From Urophycis tenuis (Eukaryota; Chordata; Actinopteri; Gadiformes; Phycidae): 64,000 nucleotides of DNA. Of this stretch, positions 12,382 to 26,100 are shown piece by piece. Both the position numbers and the translations under genes were made by a program. The notes below the pieces were generated by a model. That model saw only the letters and a program-made list of their open reading frames with translations, was not told where the DNA came from and ran no database searches. Each line of letters opens with the position of its first letter. Position 1 is the first letter of the stretch. Where the stretch lies: NCBI GenBank assembly GCA_036785325.1, contig JAXIVH010000010.1, forward strand, positions 7,040,180 through 7,104,179. Direction: 5' to 3'.

Positions 12382-13230
12382 ATGGCCGACTTTGACGGCA
12401 CCCCCTGGCCACGCCCTTCGAGGTAGAGCCGTAAATAGCACAGCTTTAGTTAAGAACCACGTTTCAAATGCACTGACCAATTTTGAAGCAGAACGGAAAA
12501 ATCCCTTGGGAGGAATTTGTTCACAAACATGGGTATAAAAGACGAAATAATTGAATATGGCCGACTTTGACGGCACGCCATGGCCACGCCCTTCTACGTA
12601 GAGTCGCAAAAAGCACAACTTTAGTTAAGAACCACGTTTCGAATGCACTGGTCAATTTTGAAGCAGAACGGAAAAATCCCATGGGAGGAGTTCGTTCACA
12701 AACATGGGTATAAAAACGACATAATTGAATATGGCCGACTTTGAAGGAAAGCCATGACCACGCCCTTTGAGGTAGGGTCGCAAATAGCACAACTTTTGGT
12801 GAGAGTCATGTTCTGAATCTACCCCAAAAATTTGGAGCCCAAGCGACAAATCCCCTGGGAGGAGTTCGTTCAAATAGGACGCGAAAATCGAAAATGACAA
12901 AAATTCAAATGGAAATATCTGACTTCCGGTGGGTTTTTTGGCATCGGTCCAATAGGCTTTTTTGTAGGGCTAGGCAAGGGTAACATCCATACCAAGTTTC
13001 AAACATATCGGTTAAAGTCGGTGTCGTGGAAAAAACGACAAAATTGATTATGGCCGATTTTGATTGAACGCCGTGGCCACGCCCTTTGAGGTAGAGTCCC
13101 AAATAGCACAACTTTTGGTAAGAACCATCTTCTGAATCTACCCAAAAAATTTGGAGTCCAAGCAACAAATCCCCTGGGAGGAGTTCGTTCAAATACAACG
13201 CGAAAATTGCAAAGGTCAAATGCAAATATC
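12382..13230 (+). repeat. Tandem units of about 174 bp
   Basis: Units start with ATGGCCGA(C/T)TTTGA at 12382, 12557, 12731 and 13050, with spacings of 175, 174 and 319. Each contains TGGCCACGCCCTT-like, AGCACAACTTT(A/T)G and GAGGA(G/A)TT(C/T)GTTCA words in the same order. The third-to-fourth interval carries extra sequence. Confidence 0.85.
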
Positions 13231-14440
13231 TGACTTCCGGTGCTTTAAGGGGTATGGGTCCAAGAGGCTTTTTTGTAGGTCTGGGGCTGTATAACGTGCC
13301 TACCGAGTTTCATACATGTAGGTGAAACGTGGTGTCGGGGCTGTTGTTTTTAATGCCTGTAGGGGGCGCTACTACCACGACAAGCACGATTTTTGGTCTG
13401 TGAGCTTTGGGCAGCACTCTACATGTGTCCAGTGAATTTCATATTCGTAACTATTACGGTGTTTGCACAGTAATTTACGCTGCTTTTAGAGCGCCATCCA
13501 CTGGCAGAATTTTTTCCCCGTTTTGAACCACGCCTCAGGGCGCCATGAGCTAGCCGCATACCAAGTTTCATTTAAATATCAATTGCCAATGTTGAGATAT
13601 AAACTTCTTGATTTGAATGAGCGCCACCTGGTGGAAATGACCCCCAATTTTGTGAGATGCATACAGGAGGTACAGAGAAGTAGGGCTCCAAGTTTGGTGT
13701 CGAACGGACATAGCAATGTGGAGAAATGGTCCACTTACGTTTTTTACGTAAAATGTAGACATCTATAAAAATATATAAAGCACTATAACACGCTTATCTT
13801 CGGGAATTTCAATAAACTTCCAATTAGTTATTTTCATGATACAGAATGTAGATGCTACATGTGGAGTTTCGTGCAAATCGGTGAAAGCCACATGCAATAG
13901 ATGTCTAGGACGCACTTTTTTGAGTTTTTGCGTTGTAGCCAAAGAAAAGTCATGGCGGAAATGGGCGTGGCCTACATCAGGAGGTGCAGCATGTTTGCCC
14001 GCATGTGTGGATATAAACATTTTGAGTGTGCGCCAAAGTATGCAGGAGTTATTAGCATTACAGTGTTTTTTTTTAAATAGCGCCACCTATAGGTGAGACA
14101 TTAACGTGTCGCATAGAATAAATAATTTTTCACCAGGTGTGATAACTCTGTCAAAAAAAATTGAGTTTTCGTATATGTTCAGGGGGTTAAAATCAACGTC
14201 AAAGATCCCCAAATAACAAAAACAATAGGGACCTCGGTCCTGTTTCACAGGCTCGGTCCCTAAAAACATAAATCCACAGAATAACAATAAGGCTCGGTGC
14301 GATTGCCCCATGCCCTAATTATATCCATGCGGTGAGACTGCACAGCCTGATGGTTGCATTTGGAAAAGTCTAAAAACATGAACGTTGCCTTCATTTAATT
14401 TCCACGCCAGATTTATATTGTGCTAAACATGACAGACAGA

Positions 14441-15522
14441 GAGGAGGATGAGGGGAAAGCTGCAGGCGATCCTGGACAACCCCTCTCAGCCTCTCTACGC
14501 CGAGCTGAGGCAACTCAGGAGCACGTTCAGCCATAGGCTCACTTAGCCACGTGCTTCAAAGCGCTTGGGGGGCTCTTTCATCCCATCGGCTATCAGGCTC
14601 TACAATACCTCAACCAGCCGCTCCCAACGTCTCGGAAGCGCCAGCACCACCAGATAATGGATTTGTATACCACACCACACACCCCAGACTGTTTTCTAGC
14701 CATTTTCATCTATGTCTGTTCATCTCATTGATAACCACTGTCCATCTGTCATCTTTCATTGCATGCACCAGGCTGCTACGGATGGTCTACCAGCCTGCGG
14801 TGGCCAGTGTCACCTTCTTCACTGCCGTGTGCTGGGGAGGAAGCATTGGGAGCGGTGGTGCCAGGAAGCTGTACAAGCCGGGGAGGACGGCGAGCTCTGC
14901 AGTGGGGATGAAGCCGGACTGTGTGGAGGCGGCGACAGTGAGGAGGACGAGGGGATAGCTGCTGGAGACCCGGAACTACCCTCTCTGCCTCACTATGCCG
15001 AACTGAAGCAACTGAAGCAACTCAGGAACACGTTCAGCCACATGCTCACTCAGCCAAGTGCCTCAAGTGCTTGGGCGCTCCCTCATCCCACCAACCATCA
15101 GGCTCAGGAAGCTCAAACACCACCAGACAAATGGAATGGACTGAACTTCACATTCACATACACCACACCACACACCGTGGACTGTGTCCTAGCCGTTGTT
15201 ATTCCAGGTCTATTCGTATGTTGTACCTGGAATACCTGTATAAATTTGCACATCTTGCACCTTGCACTTTCCGCATATTTGCACTATCTATCTACTTTGC
15301 ATTTTGCACCATAAACAGCTATCAAGGACACTAGTATGCATACAGGTTCTCACTCGTCACCGACCTGACTTAAGAGCTCGTATTTAATCTAATTTATTGT
15401 TTATTGTTTATTGTGTATTGACTTAGCCAGGCTCTTACTGCACATCTATCCCCTGTACTGCTGGTCACTGTGAATTTCTCCTAAGGGGGATTAATAAAAG
15501 GAATATCTTATCTTAAACCTTT
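14441..15522 (+). mobile_element. L2-clade LINE fragments (3' end)
   Basis: Decayed C-terminal reverse-transcriptase region: VYQPAVASVTFFTAVCWGG, followed by RKLYKPGRTASSAVGM and an HAELRQL-like block, in shifted frames. It ends with GTGAATTTCTCCTAAGGGGG, ATTAATAAAAGGAATATC, typical of fish L2-type tails. A partial duplicate of the same C-terminal region lies at about 14455-14640. Not functional. Confidence 0.8.
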
Positions 15523-16096
15523 TGAAATGTAAGTAAAGATTTATGTTTTCAGCTCTTCAACCTGCTATATAGAACTATTATTCTCCTAACTAACTAATAA
15601 GGTAACAAATAATACAAATAATACAAATAATACAAATAACAAATAATAATAAGGCAACACAGTGGATCATTGTAATCAAATCCAAAGCATAAAAAAAATG
15701 TCAAGACTGCCCTCTGTCCTGTTGTCGTCTGTGCAGTGAGTCAGTCATCTGCGTAAAAGTTGTCATGTCAACATGAATGAATTAATTGCACGACTGCATT
15801 GACTGTTTCAATTATTTATTGCAACTTGATTGACGACATTCTGGAAAAGTTATATGGTTATATTGTCCCTAGTTACAACACCCATGAACAAATAATGTTG
15901 TATTTGTATATTTATATTTAAATCTGACATAGACACGAACAAATACAACAGGTTTAAAAGCCAAACTCACCAGCTATGTTCAATGGTTTTGAATATCAAC
16001 AAAAATAAGTAAATAAAACACTTACTATAATACCACGTCATAGCAGAACATATAACACCACCATTTCTAACTTTCAATCTGAATTCATGACTGAAG
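15523..16096. other. AT-rich flank, probably NMI 3' UTR
   Basis: No coding signal. Includes a short AATAATACAA-type simple repeat at about 15600-15650. It lies directly downstream (on -) of the NMI stop codon. Confidence 0.5.
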
Positions 16097-16616
16097 TCAC
16101 ACTTGGTTCACTGGGACGACATCGAACAAGGCCAGCCGCTCCCTGGCCTTGGGGACGTACTCGAAGCTCTCGATCTCACCACCAGAGTTGGTGGGCTTCT
16201 GGAAGAAGATCTCCAGCGTGTCCCCCATCTCGTCCTCGTCGGCCACGTCCCTGATGTTGTCCAGCTGGATAGTCCTCTCCTGGACGGCGCAAAACATCTG
16301 CGGCGAGGGAGCAACAGAGGTCGGTGGATGGTTACTAATGGCAGCTATGACAAGAACCACGGCTTCAACGCAAGAAACGCGATGCGTCGCCGGTGAGCAA
16401 AGCCGCCGGGGACGGCCACCTCTCTTCGCCTTACCTGGAACTTCTCCAGACGGTGTCGGAACGCGGGTTCGACCTTAAGATTCAATGGCCCGTCCAAGTC
16501 CACGCTGTATTGGCCAATCCGAGCCAGTCTGTCAGCAACTGGACCAAATCAAATGGGTTATAAATACGAATTTGGAACATGTAAATATATATGTTGTTGC
16601 TTGTATCAGTGACACA

Positions 16617-16650
<34 letters not shown>

Positions 16651-17086
16651 GTACCTCCAGCATTGAGGAAGGTGACTTTGCCCCTGCCTGTGTCGGGGTC
16701 GTGCTCCACCTTCTCCACCTCTCCTCCACCTCGGCTGGGCCTGGAGAAGCTGACCGCCAGGTGACGTCTGACCTCCTCCGGGGTCATGTTGGACCCCACA
16801 CCAGAGAACATCAACTCCTTCCTCGACATGTCTAGCTGGATCTACGGCGTGTGGCAATAATAGAACGCTGATGACAGAGTGGCTTGTGAATGACCAACAC
16901 ACAGCGCGGTTAGGCTTTAGAGCAGCGGTCAACTGGTGGCCCGCGGGCCACATTCGGCCCCCAGAATGTTTCTGAATTCAGGAATAGCATAGTGGAGAGG
17001 AAAAAGTATCGCTAAAATATCGCTTTCGCCCCCTAGTGGCTTGCTGTTGTACATGTAATGTGAGTCTGTTAACACTGTCAAAGGTG

Positions 17087-17150
<64 letters not shown>

Positions 17151-20100
17151 AATGTATAATATTTAGTTAATTTATTTTCTTTTACGAAAGCATCTGGCCC
17201 TCACAATGTCTGCCGAGAAAAATTCTGGCCCTCGGACAAATGTAGTTGATGACCCCTGCTTTAAAGGAACGATTCTGCGGGATATATTGCATATATGTGT
17301 CATGTCGTTCTTTGTCCTCATTTGCAATTTATCACCGTCTGCGTCTGGCTTTCCGCGGCCTGTATGAGCGTGCTATTTTCACACGTTACCCAGTACCTTT
17401 GCGACCCACCCCTCAGCTTTATTTTGAGAAGGGACGTTGTATATTAGCAGTGGTTAACCTAGCAATTGAAATGCTTGACACTTGTTCTGGTGACTTTCTC
17501 ACTGTATTAACAGCACTGAAATGTTCCACCTTCTGACAACTTTTTGTAGTCGCTTTCGATAAAAGCATCTGTGAAACACCCTGAATGTAGAAGGGTGACA
17601 TGGCTGTGCCTTTACTACCGAGCAGATAAGGCAGGGACGTGGAAATAATGTTTGTTTGCAAAACCTATGAATTACTTGGTGAATTACTGGACTCTGGACC
17701 TGATTGGCTCTGGCTCAAAATTGTTATTGTTATAAATCATATCGTGTTGAGTCTTATCTTGAGGCAATTTGCACAACCAGGTGTGGCACATCTCTCATTC
17801 TGTAAAGTGGACATTTATAAATTAAATAGTTGAATGAAATATACTATAATGATGGGAATAACAGGCATAATGATACATTGTGAAAGCTAGCTAGACATTT
17901 GGCAGAAGGCTATGATACAATGTGCCACATGGGTGAGACGAATATGTGATACTTATTCTTGATGCTTCAATGATTTGTAGCCATACTCTCACATTATTAC
18001 TCATTGTCACTTCTGCAGTCTCCTTATGACGTAGAAGCAATGACAGAAATTTAGTTTAGATGTGGCAAAGTGCTATAGAAAATTGTAAAATGGGACCAGG
18101 GGTGACGTATTTTAACAACGTCAAAGTATTTTCGACTGTAGTTCATCGCTTTATTGCTACTGTTTGTTATTTTTCTTTACTGCAAAAAAACTGCCTTATT
18201 CTCGTATTTATCTATTGAATTAATTTGTCCAGAATCTGTTGAGAAAAATAAACGCTTTATAGAACAACTTAGGACAAGGGCTTAAAGGGATATTCCGCCA
18301 TTTTTGGAAATAAGCTCATTTTCCACCTTCCCTCAAGCAAAACAATCAATCCATGGGCGCAGTGATATGAAGCAGCGCCTCAATAGTCCCTGTAGGCTTC
18401 TTCCGGCAATACAACCAACGTGATTACCTGCTATTACCGGTGGTATACCGGGACTATACTTTGAGGCGCGTCATATCACTGCGCCCATGGTACCTTTGCA
18501 ACTTTCCTTGATTATTACGCCAGAATGAGAGTATAGTTCCGGGTAAAATCAGCCTAGAAAATCGCCACGTTTCATTTTCCGTCGGTCTTATTGCACTTTC
18601 AAACTTGAGAAGAGACAAGTTTTAAATGGGAAAAATTCCGAAAATCGTAGTCACTTTGTTCTGTTGCAGTTGTATTGTAGTTGTAGTGTCGTATTGATGG
18701 TTTCTGTTGTGTTTTTGCGCCTCCTACTGGCCAATATTTAAAAAGCGTAAATAGACGCTAGACTTTTATTTTGAACGGTGAAAGTTAAGGAAGTGACTCA
18801 GTTCAGGAAGTTGATTGAAGAACGTGCAGACAACGAACAACCACATGTCAGAAGTCTTCTAGTGAATCTGCAAACATCTTGTCCTTTTCAAGAGCATCGT
18901 CCGTATGTATTATATATTTTGTGTTTGTTGACATGTTCTCACTGATATTTGCAGAAATTAGTAGAGTTTAACAAATTTATTTTACATGCTAATAACTGCT
19001 ATTCTGTATGTTTTTGTCTTGTAGTTTTACCCTTTTTGAAACCAGTAAACCTGTTGAAAACAAAGCAACGTCTTCAGAGTCTTGGTTGAAAGAAGGTGTT
19101 ATCTGGCTGTCGAATCTCCTCGTGAAAGGTGCAGTGGGGACAGCATAGTAAAAGGACGGCACTTATACGGACAAGGTGACACAGCAGGCATGAAACACTG
19201 GAACGGACACTGAATTTGGCATCGGATACTGACATTGAACAGTGAAAACAGCTATTACAGTATATAACTATTTACTATCTACATTAAACATGTCGGATAA
19301 TCAGTCAGAGTCACTGAAAACACGATCTTATGCCTCACGCTCCTCAAGCAGATCATCATCCACAAATAATGCCGCTGCAGTAGCCAGGGCTAAAGCAGAA
19401 GCCGCTAAAGCACGCCTTTCTTTCGCTGAGAAGGAGATGAAAATGAAAATAGAGAAAGCCCACCTTGAGGCTTCAATAGAAAAGTTGAACTTAGAGAAGG
19501 AAACTGCTGCAGCTGTAGCTGAAGCAGAGGTCTTAGAGGCAGCAGCTAATGTCAGTGAAGAGCAACACAGTTTCAAGCATGAGGTAGATGCAACCCCACT
19601 TGACCCTGTACAACGCACAAGAGACTATGTCGTGGAGCAGGCCGAAGAATGCAAGCGCAGACAGGTGGCTCAGACAATAGGCCCGCTCCCTCAAGACAAG
19701 GTTGGAAGGGCATATACAGAGCCAACACCTCTTCACTCTGTTCAAGCCCCATGCCTCAAAACAGAAGACCGCCTTCCCGTTATGACCACATTCGACTCCC
19801 AGCATTACCTTCTGCCACCAGCTCAGCGTAAGTCTCAGAACCCATTCCTTACCTCCGACACAAATCATGGTCAAGACGGTGTTACTTTCAAAGATCACAC
19901 CAATCAGATTCCTCTCTCCCACAACGAAGCACCACATAGTATTTACCGGGCGACTCTAACATGTCAGACTTCATCAGATTCCTCGCTCGCCGCGAACTTG
20001 TTACCACTGGGCTACTCCGCTTCAATGATCAACCAGGGAGCTACAGACCATGGCAACGCTCTTTTCAAAATACAGTCAGAGATTTGAACTTGACATGCAG

Positions 20101-23100
20101 CGAGGAAATGGATCTCCTTGTGAAGTGGCTGGGGAGTGAGTCAGCCGAGCACGCAAAACGCATAAGAGCAGTACATATGAACCAGCCGGAGAGAGGATTG
20201 AGGATGATATGGGCCAGACTAGAAGAGTGCTATGGCTCACCAGAAGCAATAGAGAAAGAACTATTTCAAAGGCTAGATAGCTTTCCCAAAGTGAGCAAAG
20301 ATTACTCAAAGCTACGAGACCTGAGTGATCTTCTGATGGAGATTGAGGCAGCCAAGCTCGACGGGGATCTTCCAGGGCTTTCTTATCTAGACACTGCCAG
20401 GGGTGTCAATCCCATTGTCCAGAAGCTACCTTATGGCCTGCAAGATAGGTGGCTATCAGTCGGCTCCAACTATAAGCAACAACACTGTGTGGCTTTCCCT
20501 CCCTTTTCAGTCTTAGTTAGCTTCATCCGCCATGAAGCTAAGATCAGGAATGATCCAAGCTTCAACCTTATGGATCAAACAGACGCTCCTAACAGAGGTG
20601 TAGCGGATAAGCCTCCTTGGAAACAAAACAGACAGAGAGAGGTTTCAGTTCAATACAAGTGCTTCTGACACATCATCCCCTGATCAAGATCTCAACAGGA
20701 CGTGTCCTATCCACAACAAGCCGCACTCCTTGCAAAAGTGCCGAGCTGTGTGTCTACTTCCCACATCGCCAGAGAATGTATGTCCAATGTTGGATGCAAC
20801 GAATGCAGAAGTGAGAACCACACATCTGCTCTCCACCCAGGACCAGCACCTTGGAGCAAAAGAGCAGGGTCCTATTTAGAGCATGACGGGGAGCAAGACT
20901 CCAGTCCATCCTCACCATCGGCAGAGCATGGCGGGGAGCAAGATTCCACCCTGTCCTCAGAGGTGACAGCTCATTGCACACAGGTCTGTGGAGGTGATCT
21001 TGCTAATAGATCCTGCTCAAAAATCTGCTTAGCGAAAGTATACCCCACTGGTTCCAGAGACAGAGCAATAAAAGTGTACGTCATTCTCGATGAGCAGAGC
21101 AACCGATCATTAGCCCGCTCTGAATTGTTCGATGCCTTCAACATCCAAGGCCCCAGTTCTCCATACTGTCTCAAGACCTGTTCAGGAGTGGTGGAGACTC
21201 TGGGAAGAAAAGCGTCAGGCTTCTGTATAGAGTCTCTGGATGGGAAGTTGTCTCAAACTCTGCCAAGCCTCCTGGAGTGCAACAAGATTCCGGACAACAG
21301 GGCAGAGATCCCAACCCCCAGTGCTGCTCTCTGTCATGCTCACCTTAAATCAGTGGCCCACCTAATCCCTGAGCTAGAACCCACAGCTCCCATCATGCTC
21401 CTCCTCGGCCGTGATGCGATCAGACTGCATAAGATTCGCAAGCAAGTGAATGGACCCCATGATGCTCCATACGCCCAGAAGCTTGATATGGGATGGGTAC
21501 TCGTGGGTGACGTCTGCTTAGGAAGTGTTCATAAGCCAGCCACCGTGAACACATTCCACACCAACATCTCAGAGGGACGCCAAACCATCTTCAAGCCTTG
21601 TCCAAACATTTTCCTAGTGAAGGAAAGGTATAGCCAACCATCTTCAGATCCTGTTGACGAAGGCTCTAGAGAGAGATTTACCTGCAGTGATTACGATACT
21701 CATCTGGGCTGCACAGTGTTCCAGCTTACAGACATGGACAATAAAAAGGCTCCTTCCATTGAGGACATCGCCTTCATCAAAATAATGGAACGCGGCCTCG
21801 AGAAAGATGACAGTAACAGCTGGGTAGCTCCATTGCCATTCAGGGTACCAAGGCATCGCCTCCCTGATAACCGGGTGCGGGCCCTTCGTCGACTCTCTTC
21901 CCTCAGACGCAGCCTAGATAGGAAACCAGAGATGAGACAACACTTCTTCTCATTTATGAAAAAGATATTTGAGAACAAACATGCTGAAGTGGCACCCCCT
22001 CTTAAGAAAGAAGAAGAGTGCTGGTACCTACCTACCTTCGGTGTATACCATCCTAAGAAACCTGGCAACATCCGAGTAGTATTTGATTCTAGCGCCCAGC
22101 ACAATGGAGTGTCCCTCAACAATGTCCTGTTAACTGGGCCAGACCTTAATAATGCTCTTCTGGGAGTGTTGATCAGGTTCCGCAAAGACGTCATCGCTGT
22201 GACTGCAGATATACAGCAAATGTTCCACTGTTTCCTCGTGAGGGATGAGGACCGGAACTTCCTCAGGTTCTTTTGGTTCCAGAACAACGACCCTACTCAA
22301 GACATCATCGAGTATCGCATGAGGGTCCACGTGTTTGGGAACAGTCCATCCCCAGCAGTGGCTATATACTGCCTCAGACAATCAGTCAAGGAAGCTGAGC
22401 CAGATGTTAAACAGTTCGTGAACCGTGACTTCTACGTGGACGACGGCCTGAAATCACTCCCTACAGCTGAAGCCGCCATGAGCCTGTTGAAGAGGACACA
22501 AGACATTCTCGCTAAATCAAACTTGAGATTACACAAAATCGCCTCCAATAGCAAAGAGGTCATGGAGGCCTTCACACCAGAGGACCGTGCTAGCAATCTG
22601 AAAGACTTGGACATAGGCTTAGACTCGCTGCCAATGCAACGCAGCCTTGGTCTCAACTGGGATCTCGTGACGGATGCTTTCACATTCAAGGTCACCGATG
22701 AAGGCAAGCCATTCACACGACGAGGGGTTCTGTCGGTCGTGAACAGTGTCTATGACCCTCTCGGATTTGTCGCCCCAGTCACCGTACAAGGCAAGCACAT
22801 CCTCAGAGAGCTCACACAGCAGAAAACCGACTGGGACTCCCCATTGCCGCAAGAGATGGAGGATGTATGGGTCTCTTGGCGAGACTCCCTCAAAGGCCTG
22901 AGCGACCTTCACATCCCAAGATCTTACACAAAAGTATCTCCCTCTGAAGCCACACGCAGAGAGCTGCATGTTTTTTCAGACGCTTCAACAAAGGCAATAG
23001 GTGCCGTTGCTTATCTTAAAGTGACAGACAAGGATGGCAGTAATCATGTAGGCTTCGTTATGGGGAAAGCAAAACTAACCCCTCAGCCCGAACACACTGT

Positions 23101-26100
23101 TCCAAGACTCGAACTTTGTGCTGCAGTCTTGGCTATAGAGCTGGCCGACCTCATTTCAGAGGAGATCGACATGAAGTTTGATGCCACTACCTTCTACACC
23201 GATAGCAAGGTGGTATTAGGATATATCAAAAATGAAACCAGGCGTTTCTACGTCTATGTAAGCAACCGTGTGATACAGATTCGAAGGTCATCTTGCCCTG
23301 AGCAATGGAGGTATGTACGCACAGATCAAAACCCTGCAGACTATGCAACCAGGTTTGTCAATGCCGCCCACCTCTTGGATACAACATGGCTCCATGGACC
23401 TACCTTCCTGGAATATCCCACTCAGAGTCAACTAGAGGAAGAAACCTTTGAGTTGGTCGATCCCACAATGGATACAGAAGTCCGTCCGCAGATTTCTACT
23501 CTTGACACCACAACTTTAGCCAAGCAGCTAGGATCGCAACGCTTTACCAAGTTCTTTACCTGGACCTCTCTGACTCATGCCATTGCTCGTCTTACTCACA
23601 TTGCTCAAAACTTCCACAATGACCAAGCCAACAAGTGTAGTGGCAGCAACGGCTGGCATGTATGTCAGGCGGCACATTCAGTGGAGCAACTCGTGCAGTC
23701 CCGACGTAGCATTATCCATGCTGTACAAGAAGAGGTATACGGTCAAGAACTCGCCTGTCTCAAGAATAACGAGAATATTCCCCAAAACAGCCCTCTCAAG
23801 ACCTTAGACCCCTTCATTGATCCTCACGGGCTGTTAAGGCGTTTCTACGTCTATGTAAGCAACCGTGTGATACAGATTCGAAGGTCATCTTGCCCTGAGC
23901 AATGGAGGTATGTACGCACAGATCAAAACCCTGCAGACTATGCAACCAGGTTTGTCAATGCCGCCCACCTCTTGGATACAACATGGCTCCATGGACCTAC
24001 CTTCCTGGAATATCCCACTCAGAGTCAAGCTCGATCAGGATGAGAAGAATCCTCTGATCATTCCCGGCAAACACCACATTGCAACCCTGCTGATCAGACA
24101 CCATCATCATCAAACTTTGCATCAGGGACGACATTTCACAGAAGGGGCCATCCGTGCTGCCGGTCTTTGGATAGTTGGCGGCAAGAGAGGGATAAGCAGT
24201 ATGATACATCAGTGTGTCACCTGTCGCAAACTTGGTGGAGCTTCCCAAACACAGAAGATGGCCGACCTTGCCGCTGACCGCCTCTCCATGGAACCTCCAT
24301 TCACGAATGTTGGGCTTGATGTGTTCGGTCCTTGGGCTATTGTTTCACGTCGCACCAGAGGAGGCCTCGCCCATGACAAGAGATGGGCCGTCGTATTCAC
24401 CTGCATGACCGTGAGAGCAATCCATATAGAGGTGATAGAATCTCTGGACACATCAAGCTTCATCAATGCCCTCAGGCGTTTCCTCGCAGTTCGTGGCCCA
24501 GTCAAACAGATCCGGTCTGATAGAGGGACAAATTTTAGTGGTGCCGCTAAGGAACTGAAGATCCCCTCAAACATTGACAGGGCCTCGGTCGAGAGATACC
24601 TCACTGAGCATAATTGCTCCTGGATCTTCAACCCTCCCCACGCCTCTCATATGGGTGGGTCCTGGGAGAGAATGATTGGGATGTCAAGGAGGATCCTTGA
24701 CTCAATGTTTCTGCAGCTTGGACCTGTAAAGTTGACACATGAGGTACTTACTACTCTCATGGCTGAGGTGGCAGCCATCATCAATGCCAGGCCGCTCGTC
24801 CCAGTGTCTACCGACCCCACTGACCCTCTCATACTTACACCTGCTACTCTCCTCACCCAGAAGACTGGTCTCTCTTCTTCTCCTCCTGGGGACTATGTAC
24901 CCCAGGATCTCTTTAGACGACAGTGGCGTCAAGTCCAGCACCTGGCTCAAACCTTTTGGAGCAGGTGGCAGAAGCAGTATCTCTCTACATTACAACCTCG
25001 AAGAAAGTGGCAGACTAGCCAGCCTGATCTAGAGCCAGGGAGCATTGTGCTCCTCAAGGATGTACAACTGGAGAGAAACAAATGGCCTTTAGGGATTGTT
25101 ACTCAGACCTTCCCCAGCAAGGATGGTAGAGTGCGAAAGGTAGAAATCAAGGTCTCCAGGAGAGATGGGAGTAAGCTCTTCTTAAGGCCGGTCTCTGAGA
25201 CAGTTCTTCTTCTCTCTCCAAAGTAGTCTCTTGTCATTAATGGTGGGTAATAGTGGCATTACATTTTGCCAGACGGGGAGTGTTCTGTTGCAGTTGTATT
25301 GTAGTTGTAGTGTCGTATTGATGGTTTCTGTTGTGTTTTTGCGCCTCCTACTGGCCAATATTTAAAAAGCGTAAATAGACGCTAGACTTTTATTTTGAAC
25401 GGTGAAAGTTAAGGAAGTGACTCAGTTCAGGAAGTTGATTGAAGAACGTGCAGACAACGAACAACCACATGTCAGAAGTCTTCTAGTGAATCTGCAAACA
25501 TCTTGTCCTTTTCAAGAGCATCGTCCGTATGTATTATATATTTTGTGTTTGTTGACATGTTCTCACTGATATTTGCAGAAATTAGTAGAGTTTAACAAAT
25601 TTATTTTACATGCTAATAACTGCTATTCTGTATGTTTTTGTCTTGTAGTTTTACCCTTTTTGAAACCAGTAAACCTGTTGAAAACAAAGCAACGTCTTCA
25701 GAGTCTTGGTTGAAAGAAGGTGTTATCTGGCTGTCGAATCTCCTCGTGAAAGGTGCAGTGGGGACAGCATACACTTCTAAGCGGGCGAGATGCCAATGGT
25801 CTAATCCGATTCACTGATCTATGCTAAGCTACAGCTAAAAGTTGTACCGCCAGACTCACAGAACGGCTGGATGAATGGGAAAAGGGTAAAGATCGATTGT
25901 TTTGCTCGAGGGAAGGTGGAAAATGAGCTTATTTCCAAAAATGGCGGAATATCCCTTTAAATATACGTCTCTTTTGTTAGAGAGATTTTGAAACGTTTTC
26001 AAAGAATAAGAGAAAGAGTACCGCAAACTTGACAGCAGAGTCCAGGATCAGTGGGGTTGGTCTCACGTCTATTGTATGGCCATCAAGAGGCACAGGGCAC

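Larger units (their letters stand above)
12047..14300. repeat. Complex unclassified repeat with internal tandem units
   Basis: The words TATATGTTCAG and AATCAACGTCAAAGATCCC occur near both ends (about 12047-12090 and 14172-14210). The right side ends in a hairpin-forming word (14228-14261) that recurs inverted at 50929-50961. The interior contains a GATA microsatellite, about 174-bp tandem units, and many 'GCGCCACC' and 'GGGGGCGCTAC' type segments. The ORFs inside look incidental. I do not recognise the family. Confidence 0.6.
18657..25771 (+). mobile_element. BEL/Pao-type LTR retrotransposon with paired LTRs
   Basis: The two 491-bp LTRs look identical by eye, and the element is flanked by a CACTT duplication at 18652-18656 and 25772-25776. 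The internal region encodes gag and pol in the order protease, RT, RNase H, integrase, which with the sequence style marks BEL/Pao. A purine-rich GACGGGGAG precedes the 3' LTR. It is inserted into the Kolobok-like element and lies antisense to NMI within its intron. Coding regions are frameshifted and pol carries an internal duplication, so this copy is probably not autonomous. Confidence 0.92.
18286..25956. mobile_element. Kolobok-like TTAA element, split by a BEL/Pao insertion
   Basis: Left end AGGGATATTCCGCCATTTTT (18286) and right end AAAAATGGCGGAATATCCCT (to 25956) form long inverted termini of about 60 bp. They are flanked by TTAA at 18282-18285 and 25957-25960. Left-arm internal sequence (18345-18490) itself folds back: CCATGGGCGCAGTGATATGA pairs with TCATATCACTGCGCCCATGG. 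Without the BEL/Pao element the transposon is about 0.55 kb and has no transposase, so it is non-autonomous. The Kolobok assignment rests on the TTAA target and the AGGG end. Confidence 0.8.

Noticed and set aside
12382..13230. CRISPR-like or satellite array
   Set aside because: Units are long, diverged and embedded in a dispersed repeat of a vertebrate genome; there are no short repeats with unique spacers.
14551..15314. Protein-coding gene of 135-200 codons
   Set aside because: Fragments in different frames match the decayed C-terminus of an L2-type LINE.
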